DNA of 18,083 bases from Pelobacter sp. UBA5610 (GTDB taxonomy: Bacteria; Desulfobacterota; Desulfuromonadia; Desulfuromonadales; Syntrophotaleaceae), in contig DIKU01000031.1 of NCBI GenBank assembly GCA_002424645.1, positions 28,184 through 46,266 of the forward strand. The letters run 5' to 3'. Positions 1-6,289 of the stretch are shown in pieces (the first letter of the stretch is position 1; the number at the start of each line of letters is the position of its first letter). The notes beneath the pieces are model-generated. The model made no database searches, was not told where the DNA came from, and saw nothing but the letters and a program-made list of their open reading frames with translations. A program made the position numbers and the translations under genes.

Positions 1-434
1 CCCGGTTGCGCGCGCAGTGGGAATACATGGCCGGGGCGCGCCAGGTCATCGGGTTTGCACTGGTCGGCAATGGCGGTGCGGATAGTGGTGACTCGGTCGG
101 CTGCCGAAACCCCGGTAGTGACACCGTGGCGCGCCTCGATGGAGAGGGTAAAGGCCGTCTGGTTGGCGCTGGTATTGTTGTTGACCATTGGAGGCAGATC
201 GAGCTGCGTAAGTTTTTCATCGGTGAGGCACAGACAGACGATGCCGCTGCATTCACGAATCATCATGGCCATCTGGGCAGTCGTAATGGTTTCGGCGGGA
301 AAGATTAAATCGCCTTCGTTTTCGCGGTCTTCGTCATCAACCAGCAAAATCCCACGTCCTTGGCGCAGGTGGGCGATAGCTTTATCCACACGTTCAAGGG
401 GGGTTCCGAAGCGGTCAAGTAGAGATTGATTCAT
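1..434 (-). CDS. ribB: 3,4-dihydroxy-2-butanone 4-phosphate synthase, 5' part (truncated by window edge)
   Basis: Catalyses ribulose 5-phosphate to 3,4-dihydroxy-2-butanone 4-phosphate plus formate, which supplies the four-carbon unit of riboflavin. The first 144 codons are visible. They begin MNQSLLDRFGTPLERV and contain the acidic metal/substrate motif DDEDREN (residues 33-39), TTGVSAADR (106-114) and RPGHVFPL (133-140), all hallmarks of RibB. The start is the ATG at 434, with AAGGAG seven bases upstream. The N-terminus closely resembles the stand-alone enterobacterial-type RibB rather than the RibBA fusion, but the missing 3' end means a downstream RibA domain cannot be excluded. The FMN riboswitch and promoter directly upstream imply repression by FMN. 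Confidence 0.95.
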   Translation of the reverse strand, partial: MNQSLLDRFGTPLERVDKAIAHLRQGRGILLVDDEDRENEGDLIFPAETITTAQMAMMIRECSGIVCLCLTDEKLTQLDLPPMVNNNTSANQTAFTLSIEARHGVTTGVSAADRVTTIRTAIADQCKPDDLARPGHVFPLRAQP

Positions 435-477
435 CACGATGCTCCTTGGAATAGTGTTGGCATCCCAAGGCGTGATG
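432..477 (-). promoter_or_regulatory. ribB leader hairpin covering Shine-Dalgarno and start codon
   Basis: On the minus strand CATCACG (477-471) can pair with CGTGATG (438-432, containing the ribB ATG). CCTTGG (470-465) can pair with CCAAGG (449-444, overlapping the AAGGAG Shine-Dalgarno). A five-base bulge (443-439) separates the two helices and the loop is 15 bases. No poly-U terminator is visible between riboswitch and gene, so this looks like the expression platform of a translation-blocking FMN riboswitch. The pairing is read from the sequence; the switching mechanism is inferred. Confidence 0.65.
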
Positions 478-528
478 GCGTGAAGTTTGCTGGCGAGAGT
501 GCAGGCCAACACGGCCCGCAAGTAATGC

Positions 529-669
529 ATTCTCTCCCGTCCGGACTATAACCGTCGGCCCCGGATTCCAACCGGGTCTGCTGACCCTGTCTTGCGACAG
601 GCGCTTGCGGGCTTGTTTGCACAGTGGCAACGTCACCGCCGGTGGGGACTTTCACCCCGCCTTGAGAAT
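529..669 (-). promoter_or_regulatory. FMN riboswitch (RFN element)
   Basis: The minus strand carries the conserved RFN core in order: GGGGTGAAAGTCCCCACC, GGCGGTGA, AGCCCGCAAGCG, GGTCAGCAGACCCGGTT, CCGACGGTTATAGTCCGGA and the closing GGGAGAGAAT, which pairs with ATTCTC at the 5' end. These blocks are diagnostic of the FMN-binding aptamer. It lies 95 bases upstream of ribB on the same strand, so FMN should turn down ribB expression. Confidence 0.96.
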
Positions 670-681
670 TATGTTGCAGCA

Positions 682-711
682 AACATAGTCGGCGTGGCAG
701 TCCTGTGTCAA
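682..711 (-). promoter_or_regulatory. sigma70-like promoter for riboswitch-ribB
   Basis: The minus strand shows a consensus -35 TTGACA (711-706), an 18-base spacer and TATGTT (687-682) as -10. Transcription would start near 675, just before the aptamer's first helix. The position relative to the riboswitch is the main support. Confidence 0.6.
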
Positions 712-1040
712 TGCCTATTTCGGTAACAGGGCATTTGGCATCGGTCCTTTTTGAATAAATGGGAGCGAAGGAGAGGGGGGCAATCCGGGGTATGATCGGT
801 TGCTCAATGTGGAGATAGGGCTGTTGCCGGAGGGGGGACTCATTGCCTGAACCGCTTTTCGGCTTTCGATGTCATGACCGGCAAACGACGATTGTTGATT
901 GCCTTGAGCTGGTTTTTCAGGCAGATTAGCCTCTACTATTGTCTGCGTATGTTGATGCCAGCAGGGCAGACATCGACCCGATGGGGTGTCTGATGATGCG
1001 GCTCGGTAGAGTCATTCAGAAGGAGAGGAAAGGGTAACGC
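712..1040. other. Intergenic stretch without a supported gene
   Basis: This lies between the divergent ribB promoter and the next plus-strand gene. I see no conserved ORF, RNA gene or clear hairpin. A 39-codon plus-strand frame at 874-993 has no ribosome-binding site or recognisable motif. The last 30 bases are purine-rich (AAGGAGAGGAAAGGG) and hold the ribosome-binding region of the downstream gene. Confidence 0.5.
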
Positions 1041-2891
1041 ATGTTCAGTATTATCATGCCGGTGTGGAATCGAGCCGGGAAGGTGGGATCCGCCATCGAC
1101 AGTGTTCTGCAACAGACCTTCCGGGATTTTGAACTGCTGATTGTGGACGACGGCTCGACCGATGGCCTGGCTGCTGTGGTAGAGGCCTATACCGATAAGC
1201 GGATACGCTTTTTTAAACGGCCTCACAAAGGTGTGGGCAGCGCCAGAAATTTTGCCCTGACCAATGCGCGGCATGGGTACATCGCTTACCTGGATTCTGA
1301 TAATGTCTGGTATCCGGATTTTCTTGAGGTCATGCGCAAGTCTCTTATGGAAAGCCCGGAACTGCATCCCGCTGCTTATTGCCAGGCCAACCTGCTGCGC
1401 CGTGATAAAGTCTCAGGTGGTTTACGTTTACACTGTGTTATCGGCAGGCCGTTTAATTTTACCCAACTGTTGAAGAAAAATTTCATCGATCTCAATACCT
1501 TTGTGCATTCCCGTGCGCTTCTCGACCAGACCGGCTGCTTTGATGAAAAGCTGCGGCGCCTTGATGACTGGGACCTTATTATCCGCCTTACCGCTCTGTC
1601 GCGGCCGGTATTCGTTCCGCAGGTTCTGGTTGATTACCATGATCGCGTCGCAGATAACACCATTACCGCTAACGAAAAACTGGAACCGGCCATGCGCCGT
1701 ATCAGGAAAAAATACAAAGGGCAGACAGGACCTTTTGTTTATGTGCACGACACGGTGCCGCAAATATGGCCCGACCTTCCCGAGCAAAAGCACCGCAATT
1801 TCTGGGTGCATCTCAACCGCAAGAAGTTTCGGTTCCCCGACGATAAGCGTGCTCTGGCCTATCCTTTCATGCTGCAGATCGAACCGACCAACGCCTGCAA
1901 TCTGGGTTGCCCCCTTTGCCCCGTCGGTCGCAACGAACTCGGCCGCAAAACCGAGCATATGCCCTTGTCAACCTTTCAGGGGGTTGTCGATGATATGGCC
2001 GACTATCTGCAATTTTTACTGCTGTGGGACTGGGGCGAGCCTTTCATGCATCCGCAGCTTCCGGATATGGTTGCTTATGCTGCGGCGCGCGACATCCGGA
2101 CCATGACCAGCACCAATGCCCATTTTCTTGAAGACGAGGATTATCTGCGGCGTCTGTTCAAAGCGGGCTTGTCCACCCTGATCGTGGCTGTCGATTCCTT
2201 GCACGATGAAAGCTATCAGACGTATCGCCAGCACGGCTCCCTTTCTCGAGCAATTCGTGGGATGGAAAAGGCCGTGGCGGTTAAACGCGAACTCGGTGCG
2301 AAAACCCTTATCAATCTGCGAATGGTCGTCATGAAGCACAACCAGCATGAAGTCGAAACCATGCGCAATTTGGCCCGCCGGTTGGGGGTTGACTGGTTCA
2401 ACGTCAAAACCCTCAATCCCAGCTGCGGCTCAATGGATATGGACACCACCCTGGTGCCTGACCATCCCCTCTACCAGCGCTTTGCCTACGATGAAACCGG
2501 TCATCGCATACGCCAGGAAGTCCCGTGCCTACGTCCCTTGGAGATGGCCAATATCTTTTCCAACGGGGATGTGGTTCCCTGTTGTTATGATTTCGATGCC
2601 ACGATGAAAGTCGGCAATGTGAAGGAACGCCCCTTTACGGAAATCTGGAACAGTGATGACATGCGCAGTATACGTCGGCGGATCTTGTCCGAACGTGATT
2701 CTTTGCCCAAGTGTCAGGCGTGCGGGATTAACTTTAAGAAGTCCCCTAGTGGTTGGTTTCCGGAGGCGTTTGACCTTACCGAAGAACGCCTGGGACGCTT
2801 TTTGCCCGGATCTTATTCGGCCCGGATTTTTAGCGGGGGGCGTCGTTACACTCCTGTTGGAGAAAGCTGGTGGCGCTGGCTGCCATTTTAA
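1041..2891 (+). CDS. Family 2 glycosyltransferase fused to radical SAM/SPASM enzyme
   Basis: This 616-residue protein has two enzyme parts. Residues 1 to about 230 form a GT-A glycosyltransferase 2 domain: it opens FSIIMPVWNRAGKV, has the nucleotide-sugar motif VDDGSTD (35-41) and a DSD metal triad (85-87). From about residue 275 it is a radical SAM enzyme. The CX3CX2C cluster motif is C286, C290, C293 (CNLGCPLC), followed by a WGEP motif typical of SAM binding. A C-terminal SPASM-type region has cysteines C496, C514, C515, C558 and C561, which probably bind an auxiliary Fe-S cluster. The start is supported by AAGGG six bases upstream. The gene is monocistronic, between a 300-base gap and a strong terminator. 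Substrates are unknown. Glycan or cell-surface modification is an inference from the GT domain. Confidence 0.9.
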   Translation: MFSIIMPVWNRAGKVGSAIDSVLQQTFRDFELLIVDDGSTDGLAAVVEAYTDKRIRFFKRPHKGVGSARNFALTNARHGYIAYLDSDNVWYPDFLEVMRKSLMESPELHPAAYCQANLLRRDKVSGGLRLHCVIGRPFNFTQLLKKNFIDLNTFVHSRALLDQTGCFDEKLRRLDDWDLIIRLTALSRPVFVPQVLVDYHDRVADNTITANEKLEPAMRRIRKKYKGQTGPFVYVHDTVPQIWPDLPEQKHRNFWVHLNRKKFRFPDDKRALAYPFMLQIEPTNACNLGCPLCPVGRNELGRKTEHMPLSTFQGVVDDMADYLQFLLLWDWGEPFMHPQLPDMVAYAAARDIRTMTSTNAHFLEDEDYLRRLFKAGLSTLIVAVDSLHDESYQTYRQHGSLSRAIRGMEKAVAVKRELGAKTLINLRMVVMKHNQHEVETMRNLARRLGVDWFNVKTLNPSCGSMDMDTTLVPDHPLYQRFAYDETGHRIRQEVPCLRPLEMANIFSNGDVVPCCYDFDATMKVGNVKERPFTEIWNSDDMRSIRRRILSERDSLPKCQACGINFKKSPSGWFPEAFDLTEERLGRFLPGSYSARIFSGGRRYTPVGESWWRWLPF

Positions 2892-2994
2892 TGTTTTGTT
2901 TCAGCCGGGTAAGTCGAAGCGGATGCATAATCTCCGCTCTTCGCCCTGAATCTGCTCTTAATTTGTTGAGATAGAACAGGCTGTAAAATCAACC

Positions 2995-3034
2995 AACAAA
3001 AAACGGGTCCATTTTAACGGACCCGTTTTTTGTT
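2995..3034. terminator. Bidirectional rho-independent terminator
   Basis: Perfect 16-base arms (2995-3010 and 3019-3034) with an eight-base loop. The arms end in A6 on one side and T6 on the other, so the hairpin works in both directions. It sits between the convergent glycosyltransferase/radical SAM gene (plus) and the SEC-C gene (minus). Confidence 0.93.
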
Positions 3035-3067
3035 ATCTAAAAATCCGCAACAGGCGGATCAGGCAGA

Positions 3068-4192
3068 CTATTCCTGCAAGGTTGCCAGTTTGCCCATCCG
3101 GCGGATGATTTTGCGAAGCATGGCGTCTTTCTGCTCCACATCCACCACTTCGATGGTCAACTGATTGCCGTCGATAATGATCTGTCCCAATTCCGGGTTT
3201 TCGGTCTTGGAGGGTTTGCGGTTACCCTTTTCAAGCCACGGAAGAGCCATGTAGCTGGGTTGTCCCTGCTCATCCAGGCGGGTGGCGGGGGGGAGTTCGT
3301 CCTCCTCAAGTTTCCAACTCAAGGTGCGCAAGGCCTCGAAGGCCTCACGGACGCTGCAGTTCAGACGGAATATTAACCTTTCGCCGCTATCCGATGCAGA
3401 GGGTTGTTCCTCTTCTGCTGTCGTCTGCGCCTCGGCTTGCTCCTCGTCCATTTTCTGCATCTCGTTGCGGATCTCGAAATAACAGGCGCGCAACCGGGCT
3501 TCCATGGAAAACAGCGTGTCACGGTTGATGCTGCCAAGGTTTTTCTCGATCGCGTCGCGGACTTCCATCAGACGGATCTGATAGGCATCGGGGATCGCAA
3601 AGGGCGCGCAGCCAAGGAAGATGGCGACGTTGTCCAGCGGCAGTACCTGGGTGTACAGGATGTTGCCCCGAGACAGCAATGTGGACGCTTTCTGCTCATA
3701 GACTTCCAGGGTTCTCGGCCAGAAGAGATCTTGCAGGGTTACGGAAACGCCTTGCTTGATATCGGTTACGACAAAAAAACTGAACGGTTGGTTGCAGGCT
3801 TCATCGAGAAAGCGCCGCTGCAAAATAGGCAAGCGATGATCCATGCGGCGACGATAGCGGCTGGCAATGCTCTCTTCCGGTTGTTCGGAAGAGCCGGGAT
3901 TCCAGTGAAGCAAGAGCCATGACAAAAAGCAGGTATTGGCCTCCGGTTGCGTTTGCGGGTCGAGGGGGGCGTCCGTGTGCTGACAAAATGACTGCCAGGC
4001 TTCGGTGATGCCGACTGGCCCCAACTGCTGTTGAGCTTGCTTGAACAGGATGTGGAACAATTCTTCTTCGGCTTTGCGCAAACTTTCCATCAGGGGGCGG
4101 GGTTGCTCGGCCACTTCCTGTTTAAGGCAGCACTTCTTGAATTTCAGACCGCTGCCGCAAGGGCAGGGCGCGTTTCGGTTGATCTTGCTCAT
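3068..4192 (-). CDS. SEC-C metal-binding motif protein of unknown function
   Basis: A 374-residue protein whose N-terminus carries a SEC-C zinc motif, APCPCGSGLKFKKCC, with likely ligands C10, C12, C21 and C22. The motif is known from the SecA C-terminus and many small adaptor proteins, where it binds Zn2+ and mediates protein contacts. The remainder (about 30-374) matches nothing I recognise. It has no membrane segment and includes an acidic, low-complexity linker near residues 247-270 that separates two parts. The start at 4192 is chosen because the motif follows immediately and GGAG lies seven bases upstream; a longer frame to 4258 adds 22 residues without family character. It appears to be transcribed alone. 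No function is assigned. Confidence 0.85.
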   Translation of the reverse strand: MSKINRNAPCPCGSGLKFKKCCLKQEVAEQPRPLMESLRKAEEELFHILFKQAQQQLGPVGITEAWQSFCQHTDAPLDPQTQPEANTCFLSWLLLHWNPGSSEQPEESIASRYRRRMDHRLPILQRRFLDEACNQPFSFFVVTDIKQGVSVTLQDLFWPRTLEVYEQKASTLLSRGNILYTQVLPLDNVAIFLGCAPFAIPDAYQIRLMEVRDAIEKNLGSINRDTLFSMEARLRACYFEIRNEMQKMDEEQAEAQTTAEEEQPSASDSGERLIFRLNCSVREAFEALRTLSWKLEEDELPPATRLDEQGQPSYMALPWLEKGNRKPSKTENPELGQIIIDGNQLTIEVVDVEQKDAMLRKIIRRMGKLATLQE

Positions 4193-4476
4193 CAGGCTAC
4201 TCCATGGATGGACACGAGATTTGGATGTCTGCTGGACAAGGTGAATCAAAGGTAACAAAACGATTCACGAATATGGACCAAAAGCGCCCCGGTTGGGCAG
4301 AAAAGCGGGTCCAGCGATCCGCTTTTTTGCTTTTTGCACAACCGGACTTCTTTTACTCCCGGAACAAAAAGATTCTTAAATAGCACAAGTGCCCACCAAA
4401 TCGCAAAAAAAACCGTAGTTTCTTCGGGGTGGTAGCATGTTGAAGTTCAAAAGAAGGGGGGGAAACGGTAAAAATT
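4193..4476. other. Intergenic region between SEC-C gene and cooS operon terminator
   Basis: No gene is visible here. The part next to 4192 should hold the SEC-C gene's promoter on the minus strand, but no convincing -35/-10 pair stands out. It contains one strong hairpin at 4301-4326, listed separately. The rest is A-rich, with a run of eight A near 4405 and G-runs further right. Confidence 0.45.
4301..4326. terminator. Hairpin with T-runs on both sides, terminator-like
   Basis: AAAAGCGGGTC (4301-4311) pairs with GATCCGCTTTT (4316-4326) around a four-base loop, with one G-T pair. On the plus strand it is followed by a T6 run and then TTTTT after GC. On the minus strand it ends TTTTC. On the minus strand it could stop read-through from the cooS operon into the SEC-C gene. 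No plus-strand gene upstream would need the better plus-strand terminator. Confidence 0.6.
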
Positions 4477-4504
4477 GGGCCGCCGAGTTAAGGGGCGGCG
4501 GCCC
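4469..4504 (-). terminator. Rho-independent terminator of the rrf2-cooS operon
   Basis: On the minus strand GGGCCGCCG (4504-4496) pairs perfectly with CGGCGGCCC (4485-4477) around a ten-base loop and is followed by AATTTTTA. It lies about 40 bases past the stop codon of the flavoprotein gene. Confidence 0.88.
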
Positions 4505-4547
4505 CAGGAGGCAAGGGTTGGGGGGGGTAAGAGAATGCCGTGGCCGG

Positions 4548-5789
4548 CTAACCGACGGCCTGGAGGCGATAATCGGGCACGATACCGGGGGACAGGTCGC
4601 CGACGGAGCGCTTTTTGACGATCGCCTCGGCATACAATCCTGCAAGGCTGACATCGCCCCACAGGACGGTGGCAGCCAGGCTCCCGTCGCTTTGTGTATA
4701 GCAGACTTTGGTGCATAAACGGCCGCGACTGTCGGTATGTTCGTAGATCTGTTTTTGCCAGGCTGGATTCAGATCGAAGATCGGCCCCAGAGATACCAGA
4801 GGAATGCCGCAAAGCACCGCGGAAGTTTTCAGTCCGGTGTGATCGGTGAGGGCTTCGCTGCCTCCGCTCATGTTGATGCCGGCGACCCGCCCCTGCCGCC
4901 GCGCCGCAGGCCAGATGGCACTTGGCATGACGCGTCCGAGGGTGTTGTCGCAACTTTCGGTAACATCTCCGGCGGCATAGATGTCGGTAACGCTGGTGCG
5001 ACAGCCTTCATCGATCGGGATGCCGCGGCGGCCGATGTCGCCCAAAGGGGCGAACAGATCGATGTTGGGGCGCACCCCGGCGGCGCAGACCACCAGATCC
5101 GCGGATAGTATTCGCCCGGACTTGAGCGCGACTGCACAGGGGTTCCCGGCGGCATTGCGCTCAATGGCGGATACGGAGTCCCCGCAGATCATGTTGATAC
5201 CGTGCTCGCCCATCAGTTGGCGCATGCGCGCGCCTGTGTGTTGTTCGAGCTGCAGGGGGAGAGGGTAGGGGGCCATTTCTATAATGCTGACCGAGGTGTG
5301 GCTGGCTTTAATCAGGGCTTCCGCCAGTTCGCAGCCGACCAGACCGGCGCCGATGACTACGACATTTTTGCATCCCATGATCTGTCCGCAAATCCCTTCG
5401 GCATCTTCCAGGTTCCGCAGGCCAAAAACTCCCGGGCCTTCCATCCCTGCGATAGGAGGCATCAGGCTGCTGGCACCGGTGGACAGCAACAGGCGATCAT
5501 AGGGCAAGATCTCTCCATTGCTGCACAGCACCTGTTTTTGATGCGCATCAATGCCCGTCACTTCAACGCCAAGCCGTACTTCGATGCCATGCCTTTGCGC
5601 CCAATCCCGGGGCACGAACCGGGTCTTTGCGGAAGAGCGTCGACCGGAGGCTACCAGATGCAGTTGGCAACGGGAGAAAAACGCCGTGTCCTTGCTCAGC
5701 ATGGTCACCCGGGCCGCGGGGTCGCGCTCGCGAATGGCCTCTGCCGCGGCGGTGCCTGCGGCGCTGTTGCCGATAATCAGGTGTCTCAT
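4548..5789 (-). CDS. FAD-dependent NAD(P) oxidoreductase of the CO dehydrogenase operon
   Basis: A 413-residue class-I pyridine-nucleotide disulfide-type flavoprotein. It has the N-terminal FAD site IIGNSAAGTAAAEAI (5-19), the region TGASSLMPPIAG (105-116), the NAD(P) dinucleotide fold VVVIGAGLVGCELAEALI (143-160) and the second FAD motif DIYAAGDVTES (269-279). C41 lies where NADH oxidases and peroxidases of this family carry their redox-active cysteine. The start ATG at 5789 shares one base with the stop of the upstream ferredoxin gene (TGATG) and has GGGAGG seven bases before it, so translation is probably coupled. Such flavoproteins occur with cooS-cooF in other anaerobes and are thought to pass CO-derived electrons to NAD(P)+. 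The acceptor here is inferred. Confidence 0.9.
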   Translation of the reverse strand: MRHLIIGNSAAGTAAAEAIRERDPAARVTMLSKDTAFFSRCQLHLVASGRRSSAKTRFVPRDWAQRHGIEVRLGVEVTGIDAHQKQVLCSNGEILPYDRLLLSTGASSLMPPIAGMEGPGVFGLRNLEDAEGICGQIMGCKNVVVIGAGLVGCELAEALIKASHTSVSIIEMAPYPLPLQLEQHTGARMRQLMGEHGINMICGDSVSAIERNAAGNPCAVALKSGRILSADLVVCAAGVRPNIDLFAPLGDIGRRGIPIDEGCRTSVTDIYAAGDVTESCDNTLGRVMPSAIWPAARRQGRVAGINMSGGSEALTDHTGLKTSAVLCGIPLVSLGPIFDLNPAWQKQIYEHTDSRGRLCTKVCYTQSDGSLAATVLWGDVSLAGLYAEAIVKKRSVGDLSPGIVPDYRLQAVG

Positions 5790-6289
5790 CAACAGGCCTC
5801 CCGCGCTTTGGGTGGATGGATATAGACTACGCCGTCCCCTTGCTCGTCCGCTTCTCCGAGAGTCAGGCAGCCTGTCGGACAGGCCTCGACACAGGCAGCG
5901 CAGACCCGTTCGGAACAGCCGTCGCACTTGATCATGATGCGCTGATCGCCGGTAGACGGTCGGGCGAATCCATGGGGACAGCTCATGACACACATGAAAC
6001 AGCCGACACAGGTCTCGGTGTCGCAGACCACATGCCCGGCGTCATTCTTGCTCAGCGCGCCGCTCATGCAGGCCTGTGCGCATTGAGGCTCCGCGCAGTG
6101 CCGGCAATGTTCCGGGAACAGGCTGCCATCCGAGGTCAGTTCCACCTTGCAGCGGGCGCGGATGGCGGCAATGCCGCCATCCTTGTAGGCCTGTTTCAGA
6201 TCTTCGTTGGGACTGTGAACGACAATGCAGGCCAGCTCACAGTTTTTGCAGCCGGTGCATTTGTCGCAGGAGATGATTTTCTGCCTCAT
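5789..6289 (-). CDS. cooF: CooF-like polyferredoxin, CO dehydrogenase electron-transfer subunit
   Basis: A 166-residue cytoplasmic iron-sulfur protein of the CooF/HycB/HydN family. Four cysteine groups can hold four [4Fe-4S] clusters: C8-C11-C14-C17-C21, C62-C65-C70-C74, C89-C94-C97-C100-C104 and C122-C125-C130-C133-C137. No signal peptide or Tat motif is present. It should take electrons from CooS and hand them to the flavoprotein encoded next. The ATG at 6289 overlaps the cooS stop codon by four bases (ATGA), and its own stop overlaps the next start by one base. The symbol rests on family and position; other HycB-like roles would be plausible if the gene were isolated. Confidence 0.92.
   Translation of the reverse strand: MRQKIISCDKCTGCKNCELACIVVHSPNEDLKQAYKDGGIAAIRARCKVELTSDGSLFPEHCRHCAEPQCAQACMSGALSKNDAGHVVCDTETCVGCFMCVMSCPHGFARPSTGDQRIMIKCDGCSERVCAACVEACPTGCLTLGEADEQGDGVVYIHPPKAREAC

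Noticed and set aside
874..993. Thirty-nine-codon plus-strand frame (MTGKRRLLIALSWFF...) in the gap before the glycosyltransferase
   Set aside because: It has a short hydrophobic stretch but no ribosome-binding site, no promoter and no recognisable family; chance is as likely.
4441..4530. G-runs (seven Gs) after the cooS operon, considered as a quadruplex or repeat
   Set aside because: Isolated runs without regular spacing; the strong terminator hairpin explains the local GC richness.
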